In this document: piece after piece, positions 41,640 to 52,298 of the stretch
How positions within the stretch are numbered: position 1 is the stretch's first letter
Layout: each line of letters opens with the position of its first letter
Assembly: GCF_000821185.2 (NCBI RefSeq)
Contig: NZ_CP050855.1
Coordinates: 2,480,001 to 2,544,000, forward strand
DNA: 64,000 nt
Direction: 5' to 3'
Source: Serratia symbiotica
GTDB lineage: Bacteria > Pseudomonadota > Gammaproteobacteria > Enterobacterales > Enterobacteriaceae
Notes under the pieces: model-generated
What the model saw: the letters and a program-made list of their open reading frames with translations, nothing else
Database searches by the model: none
What the model was told of the DNA's origin: nothing
Made by a program: the position numbers and the translations under genes

Positions 41640-42356
41640 TTAACCACCCGCCTTGGTCGCGACCTGATTCGCCCCCAGCATGGCGGCCATCTCTTTGGGG
41701 CCCTGGTAGCCTGGGATCATCATGCCGTTTTCCAAAATGATCGCCGGGGTGCCTTGAATGCCGAACTGCACACCGAGCGCATAGTGTTTGCTGATGTCGG
41801 TTTTGCAGGTTGCCGGAGATACTGCATCGCCCTTCATGGCGGCGTCAAAAGCCTTAGCTTTGTCGGCACTGCACCAGATCGACTGCATGTCTTTCTCGAT
41901 CTGGGAGCCCCTTCCCTGACGCGGGAAGGCCAGATAGCGGACGGTGATGCCCAAATCATTATACTCATGCATCTGCTGATGCAGCTTGTGGCAATAACCG
42001 CAAGTGCTGTCGGTAAACACGGTGATCACGTGTTTTTCCTTTGGTGCCTTATAGACGATCATCTGATCTTGCAGCGCCTCTAGTTGAGTGACCAGCAATT
42101 GATTGGTGACGTTCACTGGCACTTTGCCGCTGATGTCGTACAGCGGGCCATGCAGAATATGTTTACCATCTTCAGACACATACAACACACCGCTGTCGGT
42201 CAACACGGTTTTCAAACCCTTGACCGATGAAGGCCGCACATTAGCTTGTTGAATGCCCAGGCTATCGAGCGCTTTTTTGATTGCCGCATCATCGGCGTGT
42301 GCAGCACTGGTGACCGCAGCCACCAGCAGAGATAGCAGCATTAAACCTTTTTTCAT
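41640..42356 (-). CDS. dsbC: thiol:disulfide isomerase DsbC
   Basis: Periplasmic isomerase that reshuffles wrong disulfides. The 238-residue precursor has a signal peptide (KKGLMLLSLLVAAVTSAAHA), an N-terminal dimerisation domain, and a thioredoxin fold with the CGYC active site (STCGYCHKLH) near residue 118. The structural second cysteine pair (C-SADKA and ATC-KTD) is retained. It lies between xerD and recJ in the conserved xerD-dsbC-recJ order. Confidence 0.96.
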   Translation of the reverse strand: MKKGLMLLSLLVAAVTSAAHADDAAIKKALDSLGIQQANVRPSSVKGLKTVLTDSGVLYVSEDGKHILHGPLYDISGKVPVNVTNQLLVTQLEALQDQMIVYKAPKEKHVITVFTDSTCGYCHKLHQQMHEYNDLGITVRYLAFPRQGRGSQIEKDMQSIWCSADKAKAFDAAMKGDAVSPATCKTDISKHYALGVQFGIQGTPAIILENGMMIPGYQGPKEMAAMLGANQVATKAGG

Positions 42357-42368
42357 TGTTTCAATCCT

Positions 42369-43268
42369 TCAGGCGCGTGGGTGATGTTGTTGATGTAGCT
42401 GTTTCAGTCGTTCGGTCGCTACATGAGTATAAATTTGCGTGGTAGAGAGATCGCTGTGTCCCAATAACATCTGTACGACACGGAGATCAGCCCCATGGTT
42501 CAACAGGTGGGTGGCGAATGCGTGCCGTAACACATGCGGGGACAATCGCTCGCTGTCGATACCGGCAAGGATCGCATAGTGTTTGATACGATGCCAGAAT
42601 GTCTGTCGGGTCATTTGCTGGCAGCGTTGGCTTGGAAACAACACATCCAGCGCCTGGCTGTTAACCAGCCACGGGCGACCATGTTCCAGATAGTTCTCAA
42701 TCCAATATACAGCTTCTTCGCCCAGTGGCACCAGCCGCTCTTTGTTGCCTTTGCCGATCACCCGTACCACGCCCTGCCGCAGGCTGACGTCGCTGATGGT
42801 CAGGCCGACCAGTTCTGAAACCCGCAGACCGGTAGCATACAATACTTCAAGCATCGCTTTATCGCGTAATTCGATCGGCTGATCAACGCAAGGGGCTTTC
42901 AGCAGGGCGTCGATCTGCGCCTCGCTCAGATCCTTTGGCAGCCGCTGCGGCAGCTTCGGCGAGGCTAGCCGCGTTGTCGGGTCATCGGCACGCAGCTTCT
43001 CTCGATATAGATACTGGAACAGGCGACGCATGGCGCTAAGCAAGCGCGCGGAACTGGTGGCTTTGTAGCCGCCATCAACTCGCTCGGCAAGAAACGCCTG
43101 TAGATCCAGCGCCTGCGCTTGCAGCAGTGTGATATTCTGATGGTTAAGCCAGGCCACCAGCGCCTGCAAATCCAGCCGGTAAGAGACTAGCGTATTTTCC
43201 GCCAGATTGCGCTCAAGCCACAGCGCATCCAGGAATTGCTCAATCTGCGCATTGTCTTGCTGTTGCAC
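42369..43268 (-). CDS. xerD: site-specific tyrosine recombinase XerD
   Basis: With XerC resolves chromosome dimers at dif. The 299-residue product starts at GTG 43268, preceded by GAGAGGA; E. coli XerD has 298. A frame extends upstream another 32 codons but is not family-like. The SAM-like N-terminal domain is followed by the catalytic RHRHRY set: TGLRVSELVGL, HVLRHAFATHL, LGHSDLSTTQIY. Intact. Confidence 0.95.
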   Translation of the reverse strand: MQQQDNAQIEQFLDALWLERNLAENTLVSYRLDLQALVAWLNHQNITLLQAQALDLQAFLAERVDGGYKATSSARLLSAMRRLFQYLYREKLRADDPTTRLASPKLPQRLPKDLSEAQIDALLKAPCVDQPIELRDKAMLEVLYATGLRVSELVGLTISDVSLRQGVVRVIGKGNKERLVPLGEEAVYWIENYLEHGRPWLVNSQALDVLFPSQRCQQMTRQTFWHRIKHYAILAGIDSERLSPHVLRHAFATHLLNHGADLRVVQMLLGHSDLSTTQIYTHVATERLKQLHQQHHPRA

Positions 43269-43303
43269 GCGATCCTCTCTTATGCTGCGCTTTCGCCTTT
43301 TGT

Positions 43304-43415
43304 CTTCAAGCCGCTGCGTTTTGGCTGCGGGTGACTTTTCGGGGCCGTTGCAACCAGCGCTCAAATCTGCTCGCGGGAAGGATTTACCCCCTTGCCGCCC
43401 AGCTGCAACTTGAAG
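43304..43415. repeat. dispersed intergenic repeat (short copy)
   Basis: Begins CTTCAAGCCGCTGCGTTTTG and ends CTTGCCGCCCAGCTGCAAC then TTGAAG. The ends are inverted relative to each other and closely match the copy at 20814-20901. It lies in the divergent gap between xerD and fldB, and fldB's promoter presumably lies to its right. Confidence 0.7.
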
Positions 43416-43510
43416 TCCATGGAGCCTGTTCTTTGGGCATTATGCCTTAAGCTGCGGCAAATCAGGTATACTCGGTGCAATTCTACCAACGGCAACATGA
43501 CGGTTAAAAC

Positions 43511-44029
43511 ATGAAGATGGGTCTGTTTTACGGCTCCAGCACCTGCTATACCGAGATGGCGGCAGAAAAAATCCGCGAGATTCTAGGTGAAGACCTGGTC
43601 GATCTGCATAACCTGAAAGACGTCTCCCCCAAGCTGATGGAAGACTACTCGATCCTGATCCTCGGTATCCCAACCTGGGATTTCGGCGAACTGCAAGAAG
43701 ACTGGGAGGCAATCTGGCCGCAACTGACAACGCTTGAACTAAAAGGCAAAATCGTCGCCATGTATGGCCTGGGCGATCAGTTGGGTTACGGCGAATGGTT
43801 CCTGGACGCGCTGGGCATGCTACACAATCAGATAGCCCCGCTAGGCGTACAGTTCATCGGCTTTTGGCCAACCGATGGCTTCGAATTCACCAGCCCCAAA
43901 GCACTGAGCGCCGATGGTAACCACTTTGTCGGCTTGGCGCTTGATGAAGTCAATCAGTTCGACATCAGTGAAGACCGTCTGCAACAGTGGTGTGAACAGA
44001 TCTTGCTGGAGATGGAGCCACTGCTGTAA
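43511..44029 (+). CDS. fldB: flavodoxin B
   Basis: FMN electron carrier. The 172-residue product is the long-chain type and close to E. coli FldB (173). The phosphate-binding loop YGSSTCYTE is near residue 8, and the isoalloxazine loops include [13 protein letters not shown] near residue 55 and [13 protein letters not shown] near residue 90. The start follows a weak ribosome site. Divergent from xerD and convergent with ygfX. Intact. Confidence 0.93.
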   Translation: MKMGLFYGSSTCYTEMAAEKIREILGEDLVDLHNLKDVSPKLMEDYSILILGIPTWDFGELQEDWEAIWPQLTTLELKGKIVAMYGLGDQLGYGEWFLDALGMLHNQIAPLGVQFIGFWPTDGFEFTSPKALSADGNHFVGLALDEVNQFDISEDRLQQWCEQILLEMEPLL

Positions 44030-44174
44030 CCATACCGAGCGTGCAAGCTTTGCCAGAAGCGCCGCTCCCAGCACCAACGTATCACCTTCAGGTTACAGCA
44101 GCGGAGCGTTCCAGGAGGAAACAGCGTCCCAGCGATTTTTGACTGATCCCCTACCAGCCAGAGCATCAGTTTCA

Positions 44175-44597
44175 TCAGGTTTCTTCATCATCGCTCACTG
44201 GTGGATACAGCAGACGTTGGCGCAGATAGCGCCATTCTTCCCTCTCCATGTTGTCCAAAACCAGCCACAGCCGCTGGTACTTGTTACCCTCCATGGGGTG
44301 CAGTGTCAGCAATATACCGTAATCCGGCATCCAAGGTTTTTTCACCAGTCGCCACTCGCGGCCATGCCAGTTGATGCGCCAGTCCGCCAGCAGGCGCAAC
44401 TCGCCCTGCACTGCGGCGAGGCGTTTCTGGCTGCGGATACCTTGAAACACCACCAGTATCAGCAGCACTAGCCAGATCGGCCCGTAGCCTGCTGGCCAAG
44501 GCGAAATCAGGATCAGCAGTACCAGGACGCCATGCGTCAGCAACGAGAATAATTGGGTACGCCTGGAAATGCGGACATCACATCGCCACTGGGCCAC
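44175..44597 (-). CDS. ygfX: YgfX (CptA), membrane protein paired with SdhE
   Basis: Small inner-membrane protein encoded with sdhE. In E. coli it has been proposed as the toxin of a YgfX-YgfY pair affecting FtsZ and MreB; in Serratia it acts with SdhE in flavinylation-related phenotypes. Alignment favours a GTG start at 44597, overlapping sdhE by 20 bp and giving 140 residues. Two hydrophobic helices ([16 protein letters not shown] and [13 protein letters not shown]) are followed by a soluble C-terminal half. Confidence 0.85.
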   Translation of the reverse strand: MAQWRCDVRISRRTQLFSLLTHGVLVLLILISPWPAGYGPIWLVLLILVVFQGIRSQKRLAAVQGELRLLADWRINWHGREWRLVKKPWMPDYGILLTLHPMEGNKYQRLWLVLDNMEREEWRYLRQRLLYPPVSDDEET

Positions 44598-44844
44598 GGG
44601 CTTTATTTCGCGACTGGATAAGAGCCACCATTCTTTGCAGTTCGCTGTCCTCAGGTGCGCCATGGTTCATCAGCCAGTTAAACAGATCGGGATCATCGCA
44701 CTCTAGCAGGCGGATAAACAGTGCCTTGTCAGTATCATTTAGTTGGTCATACTCATATTCGAAGAATGGCATGATGGAGATGTCCAGCTCACGCATGCCA
44801 CGGCGGCAGGCCCAATGGATGCGTGCTTTGTTGTTAATATCCAT
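44578..44844 (-). CDS. sdhE: FAD assembly factor SdhE
   Basis: Promotes covalent attachment of FAD to SdhA and FrdA. The 88-residue product starts at 44844 with [20 protein letters not shown] and carries the conserved RGM motif needed for flavinylation; length is equal to E. coli. A 13-codon upstream extension is rejected. Overlaps ygfX. The succinate dehydrogenase genes are outside the window. Confidence 0.95.
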   Translation of the reverse strand: MDINNKARIHWACRRGMRELDISIMPFFEYEYDQLNDTDKALFIRLLECDDPDLFNWLMNHGAPEDSELQRMVALIQSRNKARGPVAM

Positions 44845-45082
44845 ATTGTTATGACTCACCTCTTTTCTGCGTGGCGCTGCCATCGCGATATAAAACGAGC
44901 GACAAAGGATGCCCCTTGACCGTAAGCTTTAGAATAACAATTTGATATCACCATCGTGAAGGACGTTCTCAGCGGAAAATGTTCTAAAGCGCTCAATATC
45001 CCAAAAAGCGCTACTGGAGATGCAAACGCGAATAACAGTTTGCAAAGCTCGCCACCTCTTTTACCATGGGGAAACACACCTG
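44845..45082. other. divergent control region of sdhE and ygfZ
   Basis: 238 bp without a convincing gene, followed by the MITE-like repeat at 45083. It should contain the sdhE promoter. The ygfZ promoter may have been affected by the repeat, which lies between it and the start codon. Confidence 0.5.
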
Positions 45083-45149
45083 AGAACCTATCCCAATAGA
45101 ACAGGCGCAATTATTGTGGGCAATTTAGTAGCCTATTGGGATAGGTTCT
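45083..45149. repeat. MITE-like repeat, copy D (minimal form)
   Basis: 67 bp with perfect 17-bp inverted ends: AGAACCTATCCCAATAG at 45083-45099 and CTATTGGGATAGGTTCT at 45133-45149. The interior is only 33 bp and lacks the core seen in the long copies, so it is an internally deleted or hairpin-only form. It ends 27 bp before the ygfZ start codon. Confidence 0.88.
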
Positions 45150-45176
45150 ATGCTAAACGCTGAGCAGGAACTTACT

Positions 45177-46163
45177 ATGATCTATAACATTCCCTTCCCA
45201 CCTCGTCAGCCTGTCGCCTCCTCGCATCTGCCCCTGACGCTGATCTCGTTAGAAGATTGGGCGTTAGTAACGCTAGAGGGGCCGGATACGGTGAAATATC
45301 TTCAGGGCCAGGTGACGGCAGACATCGACGCGCTGGCGGCTGACCAGCATGTGCCGTGCGGCCACTGCGATGCCAAGGGCAAAATGTGGAGCACCCTGCG
45401 CCTTTTCCATCGCGGGGAGGGCTTTGCCTATCTGGAGCGCCGCAGCGTGCTGGGCAGTCAATTGGCGGAAATCAAGAAGTACGCGGTATTCTCCAAGGTC
45501 ACCATCGCCGCCGACAATGATGCGGTACTGTTGGGTGTGGCCGGTTTCCAGGCGCGCGCGGCGCTGGCAAGTACCTTCGCTATCTTGCCGGATGCCAAAC
45601 ATCAGGTGGTGCAAGAAGGTGATACCACCCTGCTACAGTTCACCGAACCGGCTGAGCGTTTCTTGCTGGTGACTACCACCACCGTTGCCGAGCAGCTAGT
45701 GACCAAACTACATGATCAGGCGGAGTTGAACGACAGCCGCCAATGGCTAGCGCTGGATATCGAAGCCGGTTACCCGATTATCGACAACGCTAACAGTGCA
45801 CAGTTGATCCCCCAGGCCACCAACCTGCAAGCGTTACAGGGCATCAGCTTCAGCAAAGGTTGCTATACCGGTCAGGAGATGGTGGCACGCGCCAAGTTTC
45901 GCGGTGCTAACAAACGCGCACTGTACTGGCTGGAAGGTAGGGCTGGGCGCACGCCGCAGGCGGCAGAGGATCTGGAACTGCAATTGGGTGAGAACTGGCG
46001 GCGTACCGGCACGGTGCTGGCCGCCAGCACACTTGCCGATGGCACGCTGTGGGTACAGGTGGTGATGAATAACGATCTAGACGCCAGCAGTAAGCTGCGA
46101 GTGCGTGCTGACGCCAACAGCCAGTTGGCGATCAAGCCGCTGCCCTATAAGCTGGAGTCCTAG
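45177..46163 (+). CDS. ygfZ: folate-dependent Fe-S repair protein YgfZ
   Basis: Tetrahydrofolate-binding protein needed for normal activity of some Fe-S enzymes such as MiaB. The 328-residue product begins [13 protein letters not shown], which aligns with the family. The earlier in-frame ATG at 45150 abuts the repeat and is less likely. The signature KGCYTGQEM, with the essential Cys, is near residue 227, and [10 protein letters not shown] is near 63. The AGGA ribosome site is about ten bases upstream. Structurally related to GcvT, which is also in the window. Confidence 0.94.
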   Translation: MIYNIPFPPRQPVASSHLPLTLISLEDWALVTLEGPDTVKYLQGQVTADIDALAADQHVPCGHCDAKGKMWSTLRLFHRGEGFAYLERRSVLGSQLAEIKKYAVFSKVTIAADNDAVLLGVAGFQARAALASTFAILPDAKHQVVQEGDTTLLQFTEPAERFLLVTTTTVAEQLVTKLHDQAELNDSRQWLALDIEAGYPIIDNANSAQLIPQATNLQALQGISFSKGCYTGQEMVARAKFRGANKRALYWLEGRAGRTPQAAEDLELQLGENWRRTGTVLAASTLADGTLWVQVVMNNDLDASSKLRVRADANSQLAIKPLPYKLES

Positions 46164-46288
46164 ACGTTAGCATGTTGAACCCAGGCATAGGCCAGCGATC
46201 CAATACTGCAAAACAGTCTGTGATTAACAGATAGCTGGCGTAGTGCAGCCGTAACATCACGCTTGCTGGATGAGTGATGCAGCACATA
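46164..46288. other. short spacer between ygfZ and a repeat
   Basis: 125 bp with no gene. With the following MITE-like copy B it fills the 279-bp convergent gap between ygfZ and yqfA. Confidence 0.4.
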
Positions 46289-46408
46289 GAAATCTATCCC
46301 GCTAGGCTATTTTATTTGTCATTTTGCATCTGGACACCGCACGTACCCCCTGTACGCGTCGGTTGTTGCACGCTGTCCGTATGCAAACTGGCTGCAACAA
46401 GGTATGAG
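46289..46408. repeat. MITE-like repeat, copy B (right end missing)
   Basis: Starts GAAATCTATCCCGCTAGGCT and continues with ATTTTATTTGTCATTTTG as in copies A and C. It contains GCACGCTGTCCGTATGCAAA and CTGGCTGCAACAAGG. The expected right end with GGGATAGG is absent. An internal dyad TTGTTGCA...TGCAACAA is perfect in this copy. Confidence 0.75.
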
Positions 46409-46442
46409 TTCAACACGATATGTGGTGGTCGTAAAACAGGGA

Positions 46443-47117
46443 TCAAACGTACAGGTAGATAGCCATAAAGTGGCAAACACTGCCACCAAGCACAAAGCCA
46501 TGCCAGATGGCATGGCCGAAACGGATGCGCTTAGAGGCGTAGAAAATCACCCCCAGGGTGTAGACCGCCCCACCAACCGCCAACAAAGTCACACCGCCGA
46601 GCGCCAGATGCATCGCCAGTTGATAAATCACGATCAGCGATAGCCAGCCCATGGTCAGGTAAGTTACCAACGATAGCACTTCAAAGCGATGGGCAAAGAC
46701 CAGTTTGAACAATACGCCCAGCAAGGCTAGCCCCCAGATTACCGCCATCAGCCCCTTGGCCAGCGGCGAGTTCAACCCTATCAGCAAAAATGGCGTGTAA
46801 GTCCCGGCAATCAAAAGATAAATCGCGCAGTGGTCAAACTTTTTCAGCCAGTGCTTCACCTTCTGATGAGGAATAGCATGGTAGAGCGTGGAGGCGAGAA
46901 ACAGCAGGATCATGCTGCCGCCATACAGGCTGTAGCTGGTGATGGCCGTTACGTCTGCGCCAGTGTCCACCGCCTGCACCAGCAGCAGTACCAGGCCGAC
47001 AATGCCGAATACCAGCCCAATGCCGTGGCTGATGCTGTTGGCAATCTCCTCCGCCCAAGGATAAGGTACGGCGGCGATTTTCTGGTCGCCAATTTTTTCT
47101 ATGCCCTTTTTTCCCAT
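46443..47117 (-). CDS. trhA: hemolysin III/PAQR-family membrane protein YqfA (TrhA)
   Basis: Seven-helix inner-membrane protein of the HlyIII/PAQR family. E. coli YqfA has been linked to membrane energetics. The start at 47117 ([13 protein letters not shown]) gives 224 residues. Family residues are seen in [43 protein letters not shown] and the final [20 protein letters not shown], which hold the putative metal-binding histidines. A 43-codon upstream extension is rejected. Convergent with ygfZ. Confidence 0.9.
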   Translation of the reverse strand: MGKKGIEKIGDQKIAAVPYPWAEEIANSISHGIGLVFGIVGLVLLLVQAVDTGADVTAITSYSLYGGSMILLFLASTLYHAIPHQKVKHWLKKFDHCAIYLLIAGTYTPFLLIGLNSPLAKGLMAVIWGLALLGVLFKLVFAHRFEVLSLVTYLTMGWLSLIVIYQLAMHLALGGVTLLAVGGAVYTLGVIFYASKRIRFGHAIWHGFVLGGSVCHFMAIYLYV

Positions 47118-47235
47118 ATAGCAAAATCCTTTAAAACCTATATTGCTCAAGATTTCCACATCGCAGCTTAAGTTAAGAATAATTCCAGTGTACACGTGTA
47201 GGCTAAAATAAAACTGTGAATGTGGGTACGCCGCA

Positions 47236-47261
47236 CAAAAAAGCACCGCATGATGCGATGC
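47236..47261 (-). terminator. terminator of the gcvTHP operon
   Basis: On the minus strand GCATCGC / GCGGTGC (one G-U pair) forms a stem with a short ATCAT loop, followed by six T residues. It is about 80 bp past the gcvP stop. Confidence 0.75.
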
Positions 47262-47341
47262 CCTCCGAATACAAATTTTGCCGAAACTGTTATTAGGCTA
47301 TGTAGGTATGGCGCTGCTGGCAGTCAATGAGCAGGCACAGC

Positions 47342-50209
47342 CTAGTATTCGCTCACTGGCACACAGGAACAGAACAGGTTGCGATCGCCGTACACGTCAT
47401 CCAGACGTTTGACGCTTGGCCAGTACTTGTTTTCGCGTACGCTATCGGTTGGGAACACCGCCAGCTCACGGCTGTAAGCATGCTGCCAGTCGCCGACCAG
47501 TTCCGCCTGAACGTGTGGCGCATTCACCAGCGGGTTATCTCCCAGCGGCCATTCACCTTGCGCAACGCGGTCGATCTCGCTGCGGATAGCCAGCATGGCA
47601 TTGATAAAGCGATCCAGCTCCACCTTGCTTTCCGATTCGGTCGGCTCAACCATCAATGTGCCAGCAACCGGGAACGACATCGTCGGCGCATGGAAACCGT
47701 AGTCGATCAGGCGTTTAGCGATATCCATTTCACTGATGCCGGTCTCTTCTTTAAGCGGACGTATGTCGAGGATGCATTCGTGCGCCACGCGATGATCGCG
47801 GCCGGTATACAGCACCGGATAGGCGTCTTTCAGGCGGGTAGCGATATAGTTAGCGTTGAGGATCGCCACCTGGCTGGCCTGTTTCAAGCCCTCCGCCCCC
47901 ATCATGCGGATGTACATCCAACTGATTGGCAAGATCGATGCACTGCCAAACGGCGCTGCGGATACTGCGCCCTGCTGGGTGGTCACGCCATCGATCTGCA
48001 CCACGCTATGGCCCGGCACGAACGGTGCCAGGTGTGCTTTTACACCGATAGGCCCCATGCCTGGGCCGCCGCCGCCATGCGGAATGCAGAAGGTTTTGTG
48101 CAGATTGAGGTGCGAAACATCCGCTCCGATATAGCCCGGCGTGGTGATGCCTACCTGGGCATTCATGTTGGCACCATCCAGATAAACTTGGCCGCCGAAC
48201 TGGTGCACGATCTGGCACACCTCGCGGATGGTTTCTTCATACACGCCGTGAGTCGATGGGTAGGTCACCATGATACACGACAGCGCGTCGCCTGCCTGCT
48301 CCGCCTTAATACGCAGATCGTGCAGATCAATGTTGCCGTTTTTGTCGCAGGCCACCACCACTACGCTCATACCCGCCATCTGGGCGGAAGCAGGATTGGT
48401 GCCGTGTGCAGAGTTTGGGATCAGACAGATATGGCGACCCACTTGATTGCGGCTTTCGTGGTAACGACGGATCGCCAACAGGCCAGCGTATTCACCCTGC
48501 GCGCCAGAGTTAGGCTGCATGCAAACTGCGTCATAGCCAGTCAGTTGCACCAGCCACTGCGACAATTGGCCGATCAACTGCTGATAACCCGCTGCTTGCT
48601 CAGGTGGGCAGAACGGGTGTAGGTCGGAAAATTCAGGCCAGGTGATCGGGATCATTTCCGCCGCCGCATTCAGCTTCATGGTGCAGGAACCCAGCGGGAT
48701 CATCGCTTGGTTCAGCGCCAGATCCTTGCGCTCCAGATAGTGCATGTAACGCATCATCTCGGTTTCGCTGTGGTAGCGGTTGAATACCGGGTGAGTCAGG
48801 ATCGGATCTTTGCGCAGCAAATTGGCCGGGATAGACTGGCTGTTTTTGCTCACCATTGCGTCCAGTGTGTCGATATTCAGGCCGTGTTTGTCACCCACCA
48901 GCAGGGTAAACAGCGTTTGCACGTCTTCGCGTGAGGTGGCTTCGTCCAGCGTAATGCCCACGGCCCCCTGAATGTCAGTGCGCAGATTGATACCGAAGCT
49001 CCGTGCACGTTCCAACAGCGCCGTTTTATCTTTCACTTCAACCGTCAGGGTGTCGAACCAGGTTTTATGGCGCAGCGTCAAACCGGTTTGTTGCAACCCA
49101 GCAGCCAGAATGTCGGCCAGGCGGTGGATACGCCCGGCGATGCGTTGCAGCCCCGATGCACCATGGTACACCGCATACAGGCTGGCGATGTTGGCCAGCA
49201 GCACCTGCGAGGTACAAATATTCGAGTTAGCCTTTTCACGGCGGATATGCTGTTCACGCGTTTGCATCGCCATGCGCAACGCGGTGTTGCCAGCCGCATC
49301 GCGGGAAACGCCGATGATACGGCCCGGCATTGCGCGTTTGAATTCATCGCGACAAGCGAAGAAAGCCGCATGCGGCCCGCCATAGCCCATCGGTACGCCG
49401 AAGCGCTGCGCGGAACCGAACACGACATCAGCACTCGGTGCAGCCAGCAGCACCAACGCCATAATATCAGCGGCTACGCTGGTGACGATGTTACGGGATT
49501 TCAGCTCGGCCAGCAGCGCGCGGTAATCGTGAAGTTCGCCAGTGGTACCCACCTGCGGTAGCAGCACACCGAATACCCCTTCCCACTCCCGCACTTTTTC
49601 AGCTTTATCGACAATCACCTCGAAACCAAAGGTTGCAGCGCGGGTACGCACCACGTCCAACGTTTGTGGATGCACGTCATCCGCCACGAAGAAACGGTTA
49701 GCCCCCTTCAGCTTGCTGGCGCGTTTAGCCAGCGCCATCGCTTCAGCGGCAGCGGTCGCTTCATCCAGCAGCGAGGCGGAGGCCAGATCCAAGCAGGTCA
49801 GATCGCGCGTCAGAGTCTGGAAGTTCAGCAGCGCCTCCAGACGGCCCTGCGACACTTCCGGCTGATAGGGAGTATAGGCGGTGTACCAGCCTGGATTTTC
49901 CAACATGTTGCGCTGGATCACCGGCGGCGTCAGCACCGCGCTGTACCCCATGCCAATGTACGATTTGTAACGCTGATTCTGCGAGGCGATCGCCTTCAGT
50001 TCGGCCAATGCCTGATGTTCCGTGGCCGCGTTGCCCACCGGCGGCGGCTCCGGCAACTGAATATCTGCGGGCAAAATCTGTTGGATCAGCGCGCTGAGCG
50101 TGCGTGCGCCCACCGTTGCCAGCAACGCCTGCTGTTGTTCCGCAGAAGAGCCGATGTGGCGCTCAATGAACGCTTCGCTGTGTTCAAGTTGGCTGAGTGT
50201 CTGAGTCAT
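47342..50209 (-). CDS. gcvP: glycine dehydrogenase (decarboxylating), P-protein
   Basis: PLP enzyme of the glycine cleavage system that decarboxylates glycine and passes the aminomethyl group to GcvH. The 955-residue product is close to E. coli GcvP (957). The PLP-binding lysine lies in [20 protein letters not shown] near residue 705. Both homologous halves are complete. The start at 50209 ([14 protein letters not shown]) is preferred to a longer frame reaching into gcvH. Third gene of gcvT-gcvH-gcvP. Confidence 0.97.
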   Translation of the reverse strand: MTQTLSQLEHSEAFIERHIGSSAEQQQALLATVGARTLSALIQQILPADIQLPEPPPVGNAATEHQALAELKAIASQNQRYKSYIGMGYSAVLTPPVIQRNMLENPGWYTAYTPYQPEVSQGRLEALLNFQTLTRDLTCLDLASASLLDEATAAAEAMALAKRASKLKGANRFFVADDVHPQTLDVVRTRAATFGFEVIVDKAEKVREWEGVFGVLLPQVGTTGELHDYRALLAELKSRNIVTSVAADIMALVLLAAPSADVVFGSAQRFGVPMGYGGPHAAFFACRDEFKRAMPGRIIGVSRDAAGNTALRMAMQTREQHIRREKANSNICTSQVLLANIASLYAVYHGASGLQRIAGRIHRLADILAAGLQQTGLTLRHKTWFDTLTVEVKDKTALLERARSFGINLRTDIQGAVGITLDEATSREDVQTLFTLLVGDKHGLNIDTLDAMVSKNSQSIPANLLRKDPILTHPVFNRYHSETEMMRYMHYLERKDLALNQAMIPLGSCTMKLNAAAEMIPITWPEFSDLHPFCPPEQAAGYQQLIGQLSQWLVQLTGYDAVCMQPNSGAQGEYAGLLAIRRYHESRNQVGRHICLIPNSAHGTNPASAQMAGMSVVVVACDKNGNIDLHDLRIKAEQAGDALSCIMVTYPSTHGVYEETIREVCQIVHQFGGQVYLDGANMNAQVGITTPGYIGADVSHLNLHKTFCIPHGGGGPGMGPIGVKAHLAPFVPGHSVVQIDGVTTQQGAVSAAPFGSASILPISWMYIRMMGAEGLKQASQVAILNANYIATRLKDAYPVLYTGRDHRVAHECILDIRPLKEETGISEMDIAKRLIDYGFHAPTMSFPVAGTLMVEPTESESKVELDRFINAMLAIRSEIDRVAQGEWPLGDNPLVNAPHVQAELVGDWQHAYSRELAVFPTDSVRENKYWPSVKRLDDVYGDRNLFCSCVPVSEY

Positions 50210-50291
50210 TGCTACACATTCCTGAATGCTTGCGTGGTACGGGATATCACCTGAGCTAAAACGCCCCGCTAGGTTTGGGGCGTCACATTGA

Positions 50292-50678
50292 TTACTCGTC
50301 GATAGAAGCCTGATAGGCTCCAGCATCCAGCAGGTTGCCCAGTTCACCGACGTCGGACGCCTTGATACGGAACAGCCAGCCTTCGCCGTAGGGTGCGCTG
50401 TTCACCCGCTCCGGTGCACTTTCCAGTGCGTCGTTAACCGCAATGATTTCACCGCTGATTGGCGCGTAGATGTCAGAGGCGGCTTTCACCGATTCCGCCA
50501 CCGCACAATCGTCACCGGCAGAGACGATTGTGCCTATTTCTGGCAAATCGACAAACACCATGTCGCCCAGCAATTCCTGCGCATGCTCGGTGATCCCTAC
50601 CAAGTATTCACCATGACCTGCGTCACACACCCATTCATGGGAGGTGGCGTATTTCAATTCTGTTGGCACATTGCTCAT
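50292..50678 (-). CDS. gcvH: glycine cleavage system H protein
   Basis: Lipoyl carrier that shuttles the aminomethyl group between GcvP and GcvT. The 128-residue product shows the lipoylated lysine in [18 protein letters not shown] near residue 65, and the family start YATSHEWV. It is flanked by gcvT 45 bp upstream and gcvP 82 bp downstream on the same strand. Intact. Confidence 0.97.
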   Translation of the reverse strand: MSNVPTELKYATSHEWVCDAGHGEYLVGITEHAQELLGDMVFVDLPEIGTIVSAGDDCAVAESVKAASDIYAPISGEIIAVNDALESAPERVNSAPYGEGWLFRIKASDVGELGNLLDAGAYQASIDE

Positions 50679-50723
50679 CGCCAGTTACTCCTTTAAAGAA
50701 ATGAGAGAATCAATCAATAAACA

Positions 50724-51821
50724 TCAGTGAACCAGTGACTTGCCAGCACGGACAAAGCCGGGTTTGGTCACCTTGACCGGCATCTCACGGTTGCGGATCT
50801 GCACGATAGCCTGCTCGCCGACACCCATAGGCACGCGCGCCAAGGCGATGCTGAAGCCTAAAGTCGGAGAGAACGAACCGCTGGTGATCACCCCTTGGCG
50901 TGTCTGCCCCACTTCGTCGGTGAAACGCACTGGCAGCCCATGGCGTAGTACGCCTTTTTCCGTCATGATCAAGCCGACCAGTTGTTCGCTGCCCAGCTCA
51001 CGCTGCTGTTCCAGGGCAGCGCGGCCGATGAACTGACGATCTTCCGGTATCCAAGCAATGGTCCAACCCATGTTGGCGGCCAACGGTGAAACGCCTTCGT
51101 CCATGTCCTGACCATACAGGTTCATGCCCGCTTCCAGACGCAAGGTGTCACGCGCTCCCAACCCCGCTGGCTTGACGCCTGCGGCCAGTAGCTGCTGCCA
51201 GAAGCCTGCCGCCTGCTCTTTCGGCATGGCGATTTCATAACCAGCTTCACCGGTGTAGCCGGTAGTGGCGATAAACAGATCCCCGCTCTGTACGCCGAAG
51301 AACGGCTTCATGCCTTCAACCGCGCTTTTTTGCTCCGGGGTAAATAGGGTGGCGGCGCGCTCTTGAGCCTGTGGACCTTGCACCGCGATCAACGCCAGAT
51401 CGTCACGCACCGTCAGCGATACGCTATACGGCACGGCATGCGCTTCGATCCAAGACAGGTCTTTTTCGCGCGTGGCGGAGTTCACTACCAGGCGAAAATA
51501 ATCTTCAGCGAGGAAATAGACGATCAGATCGTCGATCACACCACCGGAGTCATTCAGCATGCCGGTATACAGTGCTTTACCGGGTTGAGTAAGCTTGGCG
51601 ATATCGTTCGCCAGCAGATAACGTAGGAAATCACGGGTACAGGCTCCGTGCAGATCCACGATAGTCATATGGGAGACATCGAACACGCCAGCATCCTGCC
51701 GCACGGCGTGATGCTCATCAATTTGTGAGCCATAGTGCAATGGCATCATCCAGCCATGAAAGTCTACCATGCGCGCTCCACACGCCATATGCTGGTCGTA
51801 CAATGGGGTTTGCTTTGTCAT
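50724..51821 (-). CDS. gcvT: aminomethyltransferase, T-protein
   Basis: Transfers the methylene group from GcvH to tetrahydrofolate and releases ammonia. The 365-residue product is one longer than E. coli GcvT. Family motifs include [24 protein letters not shown] and [17 protein letters not shown] with the folate-site Asp. First gene of the operon, so the control region lies above 51821. With serA further on, it places one-carbon metabolism genes close together. Confidence 0.97.
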   Translation of the reverse strand: MTKQTPLYDQHMACGARMVDFHGWMMPLHYGSQIDEHHAVRQDAGVFDVSHMTIVDLHGACTRDFLRYLLANDIAKLTQPGKALYTGMLNDSGGVIDDLIVYFLAEDYFRLVVNSATREKDLSWIEAHAVPYSVSLTVRDDLALIAVQGPQAQERAATLFTPEQKSAVEGMKPFFGVQSGDLFIATTGYTGEAGYEIAMPKEQAAGFWQQLLAAGVKPAGLGARDTLRLEAGMNLYGQDMDEGVSPLAANMGWTIAWIPEDRQFIGRAALEQQRELGSEQLVGLIMTEKGVLRHGLPVRFTDEVGQTRQGVITSGSFSPTLGFSIALARVPMGVGEQAIVQIRNREMPVKVTKPGFVRAGKSLVH

Positions 51822-52265
51822 CTTTTCCCTTTTTCCATTTGATCGCTAGAAGATAGGGGCAGTCACGCAATACGCCACTGATGCCATGGCGCACTGACTG
51901 CTCGGCAGAAACGCTGCGCTGGTGCAACCCAAAATTGCGGCCAACCCTGATAACGCAAACGTTACCTTTCCCTGAACTTATCACTGAACGCCCCCATTAA
52001 CTATCAGTTAAAATAGGCTCGACAATGTTCAGGTACAGAAAAATGCCGGGCTAGTGTGTAGAGTTTTTCACTAAAAAAATGCGATTAAAGGCACAAAATA
52101 AAAAATTAGCAGGAAAAAACACGGGGTTATATAACATACCGGTGACCACACGCAGAATTCCGCCTTTTGATAGCCGACCAGCGGATTAGAAAAAATCATG
52201 ATAAAAACACCTGAAATGAGATTATTTCAAATGAAGGGTGATTGAAGAAAACCAGGGAAATTCAT
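51822..52265. other. control region of gcvTHP and spacer to ubiI
   Basis: 444 bp with no gene. In E. coli GcvA, Lrp and PurR act in the equivalent region. AT-rich blocks suited to Lrp binding are visible around 52060-52260, but I cannot place a specific site with confidence. Confidence 0.45.
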
Positions 52266-52284
52266 AGGCTCCCACTGGGAGCCT
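52266..52284 (-). terminator. hairpin, probable original terminator of the ubiI operon
   Basis: A perfect 8-bp stem AGGCTCCC / GGGAGCCT with a 3-base loop. On the minus strand the following bases are ATGAATTTCCC, so the T-run is weak. A MITE-like copy lies between it and ubiI, consistent with insertion between a gene and its terminator. Confidence 0.6.
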
Positions 52285-52298
52285 GACCAGAAAGATTA

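Noticed and set aside
43207..43413. A 68-codon plus-strand frame between xerD and fldB
   Set aside because: It runs through the dispersed repeat and antisense to the xerD start.
47327..48622. A 431-codon plus-strand frame opposite gcvP
   Set aside because: The minus strand holds an intact GcvP with its PLP motif; the plus frame has shadow-like composition.
51718..51984. An 88-codon frame running into gcvT from upstream on the minus strand
   Set aside because: It is out of frame with gcvT and has no family resemblance; the region is the gcv control region.
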